Of a stretch of DNA of 64,000 bases, positions 49,201 to 58,162 are shown piece by piece (the first letter of the stretch is position 1; every line of letters begins with the position of its first letter). The notes beneath the pieces are model-generated. The model saw nothing but the letters and a program-made list of their open reading frames with translations, did no database searches and was not told the DNA's origin. Made by a program: the position numbers and the translations under genes. Origin of the DNA: Psococerastis gibbosa (lineage: Eukaryota > Arthropoda > Insecta > Psocodea > Psocidae); the NCBI GenBank assembly GCA_963971405.1, contig OZ020488.1, positions 32,135,089 to 32,199,088 on the forward strand, written 5' to 3'.

Positions 49201-52200
49201 GACAGACTGATCGCTGAGACAGAAACTACGGTCACTAATGAATTAGAAGGCGGTGATCGACAGAGGGCGATGAAAAGACTTCGTGTGCCTCCCCTCAACG
49301 AGCAGAAGAGCCCGTGGACCACTTTCAAAGTCGGCCTGTTCTCGGGCTCTTTTATAGTACTTTTCATTGCGGTAATTCTGTCAGGTAGGTTATGGGCCCA
49401 GTCTCCGAGTTTCTTCGGTTATTAGCATCGAAACTGCTGCCAAAATGCGTAAAAACCCAATATTTATCGCCTATATTTACAAAAGTTATAGGCAAGAATA
49501 TTGGCGTTTTGTAAAAGCACAGCGTCTTAAATGGCTGGGACACGTCGTAAGAATGTTAGAGAACCACATGCCGAACTAAATGTAAAAAGCAAGCATGACG
49601 GGAAGAAGACGGCAGGTACGTCCACAAAACCGCTGGAAGGACGAACTAAAAATCGACCTCCGCGAGTCCGTAAAGGGTGGAGCGTCGCTCCAAACCGAGA
49701 TGACTGGAGTATTGTTGAACAGGCCAAAGCCCAAAAAGGGCTGCATAGAACTAGAAGAATATTTTCAAATCATTTTGCGCATAACCTATTGGCGCCAAAA
49801 TTACAATACAAACAGGTTTTGTGGAAGTATACCCCACTGAAATAAAATCCTGGCTACGGCCGTGATCCCTATATAATTTTATGAAATCAAAAATGTTAGG
49901 AATGGGCTCGGTTTATTGAGACCTACATTTCATACGATAGGTACTGTACTATTGACTGAACCCCCTCTCAAGCGCATGCTCATTAAACATTATCCACCAT
50001 AAATTTTGGCAATAAGTTAATATTTATTTTAGAGTAACTTGGCCGGCGTCCTAACTTATGAGGAAAATCAAGAGTTGCATCCCCGGCTACAGTACATACA
50101 TATCTAGTAGATAGATTGAATGTAAAAACATAATTTATTTATTTATTATTTATTTTTAAGCAATTTTCCACAATGACGAGCGGATCGACTTGTCGATTGC
50201 CCTTCGGTTGTACCGAGGGCCATTTCTTCTCGTAGAATTTTTATTGGTGTCAATGTTTATGGCTGGAGGTCATCTGGAGTAAACCATGTGCTTATTTTCG
50301 AGTTAGACCTGAGAATTCACCTAACAGAACAGGATTTGATGGAAATTGCAACCATTTTTGGCGTTGTTTGGACGTTGAGGTAACTTAGGCGCCCACTCCA
50401 TTGACCGGCTAGGGCTATTTCCAAAAACAGTGACGTGGTAGCAGACATTCAAGACTTTGGTTTGCCCTCCACCGATCTCGCATTGCAGAATGCAAATGAC
50501 ATTGACGGAAATTAGAATTTTTCTTTTTATAGAAATCTATTAAAATGTTTGTACTTAACATATCCCATGACGCCATTTTTTAATTTTAGTTTGTTTGTTT
50601 GTGATTTTACTGTATGATCATTGATCAATTTTAACTATGGCATAGAGGAAAATAAACATTTCCGTCAATTCTGCAATGCGAGGTCGGTGGAAACGCCACC
50701 TACGTCTTGAATGTCTGCAACCACGTCACCGTTTTTGTAAATAGCCCTAGCCGGTCGGTGGAATGGGCGCCTAACTTATGAGGAAAATCAAGAGTTGCAT
50801 CCCCGGCTACAGTACATACATATCTAGTAGATAGATTGAATGTAAAAATATAATTTATTTATTTATTATTTATTTTTAAGCAATTTTCCACAATGACGAG
50901 CGGATCGACTTGTCGATTGCCCTTCGGTTGTACCGAGGGCCATTTCTTCTCGTAGAATTTTTATTCCTCATTGGCGTCAATGTTTATGGCTGGAGGTCAT
51001 CTGGAGTGAACCATGTGCTTATTTTCGAGTTAGACCCGAGAATTCACCTAACAGAACAAGATTTGATGGAAATTGCAACCATTTTTGGCGTTGTTTGGAC
51101 GTTGAGGTAACTTATTAGAATAATTCCCTAAATCAGGGGTTCCCAACCTGTGGTCCATGGACCACCAGTGGTCCACAGACATATATCAGGTGGTCCACGG
51201 GCCAAAGTAAGAAATAAGAAAATAAAACGGATTCATTTGAAATTTGAAATAAAATACAGTAAATCTTGGCACAGAACTACAAAATCCGCCTGATTCCAGT
51301 TCTAAACATTTAATCAAATATTAGCACGTAATTGTAGGCACAAGTTACTTGATCTTGGTCCTAGAATTTAACGTTATTCCCATCACAGCCATGGGGTCCA
51401 CGGTAAATCATAAAATAATCTAGGCCTAGTGGTCCACGGACAAAAAGTTTGGGAACCCCTGCCCTAAATTATTGGCTTAACCCCTGATTTCGTAGTAAAA
51501 TATAAGATGAAAAAAAAATTGATAGTAGCCTAGGGCTATAAAAGTTTGTGATATGAATCATGAATTTAGGATTCTAACTTTAAAATAAACATTATTATCA
51601 GGATTTTAGGTGTTAGGGATAAACGGATTTTAGGCGTTTTGTCTTATTTTTTTAGCCCCGATCAAATTATGTACCTAGCTAGGTATACGACTGTACGCCA
51701 AGTAGGTACTGTTAACCTGTCATGCAGTATGCATAGGGATCGTATAAGGTAATGAAAATTAGGGAGGTTCACTATCCGCACCTCCATTTGGAGTAGTCTA
51801 TGGTTGTAGTTTTCATGGAGCCAGGCCTACTTATAGTAGCCCACAGGTTCCTTGTCCAATGCCAACGACCCCATGGATTTCGGACACTATTTGTATTGTT
51901 TCCGTATGATTTTTTGGCCATTGACAAACTGGTACTGGTATACGTTCTCGATGTGAACCTACACCCCACAAGCGATAATGGACAAGCTGAGACAAGCTTA
52001 CGATTGACGCAATGAAACAGGCGAAAGCATGACCAAGTACAGATACAGTATACATAGGGATCGTATAAGCCATAAGGTAATGACAATTGGGCAGGTTTAC
52101 TATCAGCCCCTCTGTTTAGAGCAGCCTAATTTCTGCTGCAAATGACATCAATGCATCAAATCTGTTAAATGTGCAATATATATTACGGTACGCTACCATA

Positions 52201-55200
52201 CAGTAATTTTGGAAATTTGTTTCAGCGTACTGAGCTTCCTTTATAGTTCATCACTGAGCATACCACCGTATGTTAATCCACTTGCCTTAACAATCACAAT
52301 GCTTATATTTTTATGTAATCCAGCCAAAGTATTTCGACACGAAGCTCGTTTTTGGCTTCTTCGGGTTTTGGTAAGTGTGACACATATATATATTGTTCAC
52401 ACATAGCATACAGTAGAATGGAATATGTATTAATCTATACGCATACAGGTAGGTACCTAGGTAGATTGCTTTGCATACAGCACATGCCATTTGCGGATAG
52501 TAATATCGCCAGCTATTTAAATTATGTCCTTCCAAAAATGTCATATTGTAATGTATTGTGTAAATTTGTAGTAACTTAGGGGTACCTATGTGAATTTGCG
52601 GGCTAATAACCCTTTTTAGGCCTGTTCAACCAAATAGAAGTGGTAGCATAAGATCACTCTGCATCGGACTTCTATCCAGTAGAACATTATAAAAGGCGTA
52701 TACGCTTGCGCTATGATGCTGCGGCTACCGACCTTACCTACTATACATTATCAAGGTATTATGGAACAACATTTCCCTCCCCCTCCCCCGGGACGCCAAC
52801 AACACGTTCAGGCCAGGGACGGATCCTTGGGGGGGCGGTCGCCCCCCCCCCCCCGAAAAAAATAGCTTTATACTAGATAGAATGGACTTTTGAAGGAAAT
52901 GAAGAGAAATTGTTACTCAAGTAAGGGAAACGCGATATTTTTCAGGTCACCGCCTCACCCGAAAACTTTTTCTGAAACCGTCCCTGGTTCAGGCTTAACA
53001 CGAAAGGAGTTTCGTCAAAGCAAAAATAGTTTGAGCCTACCAATGCAATGCGCAAAATAATATTTATGTTGCAGTGTAGAATTGCTGGAGCGCCGTTCTT
53101 TCACGTGGGTTTCGCTGACTTTTGGCTTGCTGATCAGCTCAACAGCTTAGTATCAGCCTTTATGGACGCTCACTACCTTATTTGCTTTTATACATACAGC
53201 TCCAGCTGGGTGGACCCTAATGGTATGCTACCTTCATTATAAACTATTAAAGTGGACCCCCCCTCCCCCCGAACTTGAAAAATGTAAGTCGAAATTAACT
53301 AAACTTAATATGAGTTGCTGTAATGATTAATTTGCGAGATTATTAATTGTTTGGGTCAACTGTGAGCGGTAAGCGGGTTGATTGGCAGAATTCAACATCG
53401 TCTCGGTTCTCTGCCCACCCATTTAATTGATAGCTCCCGAAAATATTTTAAATAATACGCCCTTGTAGTCTATGGACTAGAAAGTACTTATTAAAATTTA
53501 ATTTATACGGCACCTGTCCTTACTTATCGTACCTAATGGACAGCCTATGGCCGGCCCAATGCACGAAAGACGACCTGTGGGGGGGCCAATAGCGCTTAGA
53601 CACGAAGCAGTAAATTAAGGCTAGGGACGCACTAGGCAGCCTGCCTCTGGCGGCCAAAATATTGCACAGCCAGCCGACTGGTCCCCGAGAGTTCATCGTA
53701 GTCGTTATTTTACGCTCTATGGGTCTGAGTGCTGGGCCGTGCGAAAACGCTAAGAAGACATGATGCACGCAGCAGAAATGCGAATGCTCAGAAAATCCTG
53801 CGGTGTAACATTGAAAGACCGACGCAGAAACGAGGACATAAGGCAGGAGATGAGAACGTGTTGCGTGCAAGAAAAACTGAGGGAAAAGAGGCTGAACTGG
53901 TGGGGACACTTACTACGTAGAGACGAAGACCACCTAGACAGAAGAGTAATGGAACTGGAGATGCCAGGAAGAAGACTACCAGGGAGGCCGAAACTAACAC
54001 TGGATAGAAAGATCGCCGAAGACATGAAAAGATTGGGGCTCTCAACTGAAGAAGCACAGGACAGGACCATGTGGAAACGACGCTGCCGTGCCGCCGACCC
54101 TCCATGAGGAAAAGGCGTAGTAAAAGTAAAAGTAAAAAAATAGACGTGGAAGATGTTGTTATACTATGTACCTATTGTCTCGTAGGACAAAACGCAGGGC
54201 AAAGAGTAGATAGATAGTGGATTTCTATTTCGGGAACGGCACTCTAAGGGCTTGTTTAAACATTATTTTAACGATATACGAAGACATCCAGATAGTTTTT
54301 TAATTACACTAGAATGTTAATACAATCATTTGATGGCCTTCTACAAAATATAAGGAATTCAATTTTGTACCCTGTTGCAGAGACTGATGTCTGTTTAGAC
54401 AAAACTTACTTATGGCGGCCACTGGTAAATTGTTTGCCAGCATGGTTCCGGTTTGCACAATGTCTTCGGAGGTACTATGACTCCAGAGAAGCCTTTCCCC
54501 ATCTCGCGAATGCTGCAAAATATTCCACTACATTTTTTGTTGTAATTTTTACTACTTTACTTGCATTTACCAAAGGTAGGTACAGTTCAGTTATTTATAG
54601 GCTATGTTTACGGTACTGTTAAGGTTAGATTTAAGTGTTATATTTGTGTATTGAATTATTCTATTTCCCAGATCCATATAATATATATTCAGATGCTAAT
54701 TCTAACAGTATAGTACAGTACTAATCATGTAGATTTTCGATGGAGCCTGCCTGTAGGGAGCATCCATAAATTACGTAGCGCTTCTAAAGGGGGAGGGGGG
54801 TTCCCATCAGCGCTACGCGTCGTTACGATAGGGGAGGGAGGGGTATATACCTGCGTTACGTAACGTGAAAATTCAATTTTAATTTTATAAAGTTAACAAT
54901 AGATTAAATAATTTTTTCAAAATGCGCGGATAAAACCGGATATATTTAATAAAAACTAAAAGTTCTGAATGAAGAAAGGGGTGGGGGCTGGGGGTTGAGA
55001 TAGCGTTACGTAATTATTAGGGGGGGTGGCTACTATCGTTACGGTCCCGTTACAAGGGGGGAGGGGGGATTTAAAATCCCCAATTTTTGCGTTACGTAAT
55101 TTATGGATGGCCCCATAATAATTTTTGCTTCACAACCATCTATCGATTTTCCCTTCAGTTGTATCCATCATCAGCAGTGATAAGACGCCCATTTGACCCA

Positions 55201-57283
55201 TTGGCTCTATCATGGGCGTCGCTAGCTATGGGCAGCTGCCCCACACCCCCTCCACCTGGAGGTGCAAGGTGCGTATGCCTAAAACCAGTCAGTATTATAA
55301 ATAAGTATGGCCACAACGATTATGGCCTTGCCCCTATTAGCCCAAGAGCTGGCGACGCTTTTCGGCCCTGGATATATTAATTGTCCTTCCAACTGTTCCA
55401 TCAAATCCCAAATCGATTATACCAACAAGACAATTTTCTGTACAGAATTGCATCGACAATTCAGTTCAAGTATTTTCGCTCATTCAACCAATGGGCTGGC
55501 CATGAGCCAGAGCATAGAGATAGACAATTTTAATTGAAGTAGGTCTACAATTCTATAATACAAATATAATCCATTCTTAAATGAACTTATCAGGAAAAAC
55601 ATCAAAGCAAAGCCGATTGAGGAGAAGAACTGAACTACGAGGAAACTGATTCGGTTCCCCAGAATATAAATGAAAGAAAAAAAATTAAAATGCCACCAAT
55701 CCGACATCAATTCTAATAATATACATATAGGCCTATAATAATGGAAAGAAGGAAGGGGGAAATTGGGTTGTCAAACGTGTTACCGACTGCATCATTTCAT
55801 ATGATGTAAATAAAGCTCATAAAAACACGTATAACCTTAGCGGCTACTACAGATAAAGTAACCAATGAATACAGCTGAAAGTGTTATCTTACTTCAGGGG
55901 CATGAATATCAAGATAATAAAAAAAACATTTTGACAATAATTGGACTCTCCTAACCCGCGGAAATTTAAAGTTCCCGTTATTTTCTGAGCACACCTCCTA
56001 TAGTGGCATTTTTTTTCTTGCAGACTCATATGACGACGACTCAAAGAACCCTTATTTTTACTTGTGGCTAATTTCTGCCGTTGTCAGCTCCTGCTACACA
56101 TATACTTGGGACATAAAAATGGACTGGGGACTTTTTGAAGTTTACGACGGAGATAATAAGTTCTTACGAGAAGAAATTGTTTACGGATCAACGGTAAATA
56201 GAGACAGAATTAGAGCAAAAAATTATCAAAAAAATATTTGACACTTTTAAGCTTCAAAACGGTTACCTAAAATTTGCAGTCGACATTGGGCAGTGGCAGC
56301 TAGAGATTTCTCAAAAATATCTATTTGAAAGGGTACCTAACATATGGGAAGTTTCAATTCAATATAATCGAAGTTAGTGTACTGTGAAGTCTTTGAGGGT
56401 AAAATCAGTTCTATTATTTTTACCTGTCAGCAGCTATCTACTTACTAGCTACATTTTATTTTGCAGAGTTTCTACTATTTTGCAATTATTGAAGATTTTA
56501 TATTGCGATTTGCATGGCTAGCTACTTACATAAATCAAAAATTACAGCTTGCTCCTAGCTCCGCACTATCATTCGTTTTACCCCCTTTAGAAGTATTTCG
56601 GTAAGTGTCTTTATTAATCAAATTAATTAGCTACTAGTCTATCTATTACTGCATATTTAGACTACCCATCACCGGTAGGCCTCATGTAACCCATCAGCTA
56701 GAATACCATGCCGTTTAGTAATAACTTAACCTGGGGTTAAAAGGTACTAAACGGCATGGTATAGGCCCACAGGGTATTAAATCACGTGTAGGTTTATTTG
56801 AATCAATACCGTAACGAAGTTTATGTACTGTAGGTTTGTTAAGGCATATTGTCGTTAATTTCCTATCTAGGACCACATAGGAATAATATTTGCCGATTTA
56901 GGGGGCCATATCGGTAGTTGTTATTGCGATGACTTGTGTCTTCTTTTAAGTTAATTGTAAGAGTTTTTCGCCCTGTGGGAAAATGTGACAATTTTTTTTT
57001 CCAAGTGCTCAATAATCACTATATTTATTTACTGCAAATAACTTTCTTGGTGATTTTTAGGAGATTTGTTTGGAATTTCTTCCGATTAGAGAATGAGCAT
57101 CTCAACAACTGCGGTAAATTCCGAGCTGTTCGGGACATTTCAGTTGCCCCACTTCATTCTTCTGATGCAGCTACGATTGAGAAAATGATGGACGAAGAAG
57201 ATGGAGTAGTCAATAGGCGGAAACGAAAGTTAGATGTCAAAAAAGTGAAAGACGACAAACAGCCCTTGCTGAACTCTAGGTGA
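46237..57283 (+). CDS. XPR1: XPR1 phosphate exporter (SPX-EXS), 10 coding exons
   Basis: XPR1 exports inorganic phosphate across the plasma membrane and is gated by inositol pyrophosphates bound to its SPX domain. Exons: 46237-46459, 48079-48281, 49123-49384, 50881-51106, 52226-52370, 53075-53222, 54381-54575, 56024-56193, 56467-56600 and 57061-57283. All phases agree and give 642 residues (human about 696; the acidic tail is shorter). The SPX domain is residues 1-170, starting [19 protein letters not shown] and including the lysine cluster KILKKHDK (135-142) that contacts the inositol phosphates. Then come multispan helices ([17 protein letters not shown]) and the EXS domain (about 390-590) with [32 protein letters not shown] and [27 protein letters not shown] damaged second copy of exon 4 sits upstream of the intact one. 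Introns hold several MITEs and LINE ends. Confidence 0.96.
46526..46705. mobile_element. G/C-tract inverted element in XPR1 intron 1 (tentative)
   Basis: AGGGATAAGGGGGCGGGG on the left and CCCCCC...ATATATCCCTGG on the right are loosely inverted. It resembles the poly-G/C hAT-type MITEs but has no clear target duplication. Confidence 0.35.
46960..47130 (+). repeat. Dispersed repeat R2, copy 3 (partial)
   Basis: Shares GGTCACCTCCGAACTAATCG, CCCAAGTGGTTCGGAATCC and CTATAATCAGGAGG with 24530-24835. A B-box-like GGGCTCGAATCCCG follows near 47188. Confidence 0.6.
47845..47965 (+). mobile_element. LINE ORF2 fragment in XPR1 intron 1
   Basis: The frame reads [20 protein letters not shown], a late ORF2 block of RTE-like LINEs. 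It is the inverted partner of 26760-26890. Too short to be functional. Confidence 0.55.
48351..48720. mobile_element. Long inverted-repeat MITE in XPR1 intron 2
   Basis: AGAAAATGAGCACCCCAAAA on the left and the matching right arm ending GGGGAGCTCATTTTCT pair over about 150 bp each. Both arms carry TTAATTAACAAAGCAAGTC or its complement. No ORF. Confidence 0.75.
49515..49850 (+). mobile_element. LINE ORF2 C-terminal fragment in XPR1 intron 3
   Basis: Frames read [17 protein letters not shown] and then, shifted, [20 protein letters not shown]. The W-GHV-RM and [10 protein letters not shown] blocks are the typical end of RTE-like ORF2 proteins. A frameshift lies between them. Confidence 0.7.
50161..50379 (+). 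pseudogene. Broken upstream copy of XPR1 exon 4
   Basis: Keeps the acceptor (TATTTTTAAG) and donor (GAGGTAACTT) of the intact exon at 50881-51106, but lacks 7 bp after GTAGAATTTTTATT. The frame then reads into a TAA at 50280-50282. If spliced in, it would end the protein within the membrane domain. It could be silent, or act as a poison exon that lowers XPR1 output; sequence alone cannot tell. Confidence 0.9.
50388..50771. mobile_element. Harbinger-like MITE, family A, copy 3, in XPR1 intron
   Basis: Ends GGCGCCCACTCC and GGAATGGGCGCC. The arms hold GTGACGTGGTAGCAGACATT, and the core is like 7399-7777. Its flanks are TTA (left) and TAA (right), which belong to the two different copies of the duplicated block. 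Confidence 0.9.
51134..51461. mobile_element. hAT MITE with exact 8-bp target duplication in XPR1 intron 4
   Basis: Inverted ends CAGGGGTTCCCAACCT and TTGGGAACCCCTG. CCCTAAAT is duplicated exactly at 51126-51133 and 51462-51469. Subterminal GTGGTCCACGGACC-like repeats are present. The exact duplication suggests a fairly recent insertion. Confidence 0.93.
51840..52045. repeat. Dispersed repeat R3, copy 3, in XPR1 intron
   Basis: Matches 15720-15930 closely, from CCAATGCCAACGACCCCATG to GACCAAGTACAGATAC. Confidence 0.7.
52814..52986. mobile_element. hAT-like MITE with exact 8-bp target duplication, G/C-tract type
   Basis: Inverted ends CAGGGACGG and CCGTCCCTG. GTTCAGGC is duplicated exactly at 52806-52813 and 52987-52994. 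Internal G and C runs, followed by AAAAATAGCTTTATACTAGA. Lies in the XPR1 intron before exon 6. Confidence 0.88.
53255..53460 (+). repeat. Dispersed repeat R6, copy 2, in XPR1 intron 6
   Basis: Resembles 12290-12495 throughout, beginning with a C-rich run and ending CCCGAAAATATTTTAAATAA. Confidence 0.5.
53700..54115 (+). mobile_element. LINE ORF2 C-terminal fragment in XPR1 intron 6
   Basis: The frame 53760-54107 reads [57 protein letters not shown] and [15 protein letters not shown], the standard order of blocks at the end of RTE-like ORF2. The frame is still open over 115 codons but lacks the reverse transcriptase. Confidence 0.88.
54756..55114. mobile_element. MITE with CATCCATAAATTACGTA ends in XPR1 intron 7
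   Basis: The left arm GGGAGCATCCATAAATTACG pairs with the right arm CGTAATTTATGGATGGCCCC. G-rich tracts and repeated CGTTACG blocks lie inside. This terminus type is widespread in arthropod genomes. Target duplication unclear. Confidence 0.75.
56700..56762. repeat. Perfect-stem hairpin in XPR1 intron 9
   Basis: TACCATGCCGTTTAGTA and TACTAAACGGCATGGTA are inverted complements separated by about 27 bases. It may be a solo MITE relic. Confidence 0.6.
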
Positions 57284-57375
57284 GGCTCTCAAAGTAAATT
57301 AAACTGAAAGTAAACATTGTATATGCACAATAATTACTGTAGTTGGTTTAGCTTAGCACGTGTACACCTGTTACA

Positions 57376-57381
57376 AATAAA
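57376..57381 (+). terminator. XPR1 poly(A) signal
   Basis: AATAAA lies 93 bases after the XPR1 stop codon, in GTTACAAATAAAGTGCC. It is the first canonical signal downstream. Confidence 0.6.
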
Positions 57382-57924
57382 GTGCCATAATAGTTGGCAA
57401 GCCTAGCTGCTGGCCCATTGCCGCTTTCAGTCTGTATAGATTGACAACAGCCAGCATGTCAATGGCCAAAATAATGCACGTGAACAACAATACTAGAAAC
57501 TTGTATGGTTGGGAAGAAGGGGGCGTACCTACCAATAGAACTTTCGTCATTTACAAATCAATGGATATACGAGTAATCCATTTCTTAGTGGATTTCAATG
57601 GAAGGGGGATTTCTGAATTATTATTCCTACTTATTATACAATACTATTTATATTCCAAATCCTACCTTGTTTTTTTAACATATAGCCTACAATAGCTTGT
57701 TTTGTACCTGGTGACGTTATTGACAATATCAATTTCTATTTGAAATATACTGATTTTATTGATTACTGTTCTATATGGACCACACTACTCTTTACTAGAG
57801 TTATACAAAGGATGTTATAATTAATTTAAAAAATTAATGAAGCCTATAAAAAAAATTTTAGGGCTGGCTATTGTAAGTAGTACTACTTTACACGCAAATA
57901 ATTTTAACGCAATAATAACTCAGC

Positions 57925-58140
57925 AGTCATTTAGAGTAGTGGTACGGACTCTTGACTTTCACCCGAAAGGTTGTTGGCTCGAGTACCACACTTGCTACAT
58001 TTTCTGGTCATGTTTCGGGGGGCATGTAAAGCTGGCGGTCCTGGACCTTCCTAATCGAGTGAAAGAGAGGGCTTTAAAGCCCTAACTATGCTAGGTTGCC
58101 TTGTTAATAGAACAATATGTCATTATTTATTTATTTAACT
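57925..58140 (+). mobile_element. tRNA-derived SINE, best copy
   Basis: The head carries an A-box-like TTAGAGTAGTGGTACG and a B-box-like TTGGCTCGAGTACC about 45 bases on. The body has GGGCATGTAAAGCTGGCGGT and GGGCTTTAAAGCCCTAACTA, and the tail is ATTTATTTATTTAA. Four further copies occur in this window. It ends a few bases from the 3' end of the gustatory receptor gene. Confidence 0.8.
58126..58131 (-). terminator. Candidate poly(A) signal of the gustatory receptor gene
   Basis: The minus strand reads AATAAA 32 bases after the receptor's stop codon. The signal lies in the AT-rich tail of the oppositely oriented SINE. Confidence 0.45.
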
Positions 58141-58162
58141 CATATTAGGTAGTCCTATTTAC

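Larger units (their letters stand above)
50052..51114 (+). repeat. Tandem duplication of XPR1 exon 4 and flanks, with a MITE between copies
   Basis: Block 1 (50052-50387) and block 2 (50772-51114) are nearly identical, from TAACTTATGAGGAAAATCAA through the exon to GTTGAGGTAACTTA. They differ by a 7-bp gap and a few substitutions. A family A MITE (50388-50771) fills the gap between them. Confidence 0.95.

Noticed and set aside
53520-54105. Three minus-strand frames of 105-129 codons
   Set aside because: Antisense shadows of the LINE ORF2 end at 53700-54115.
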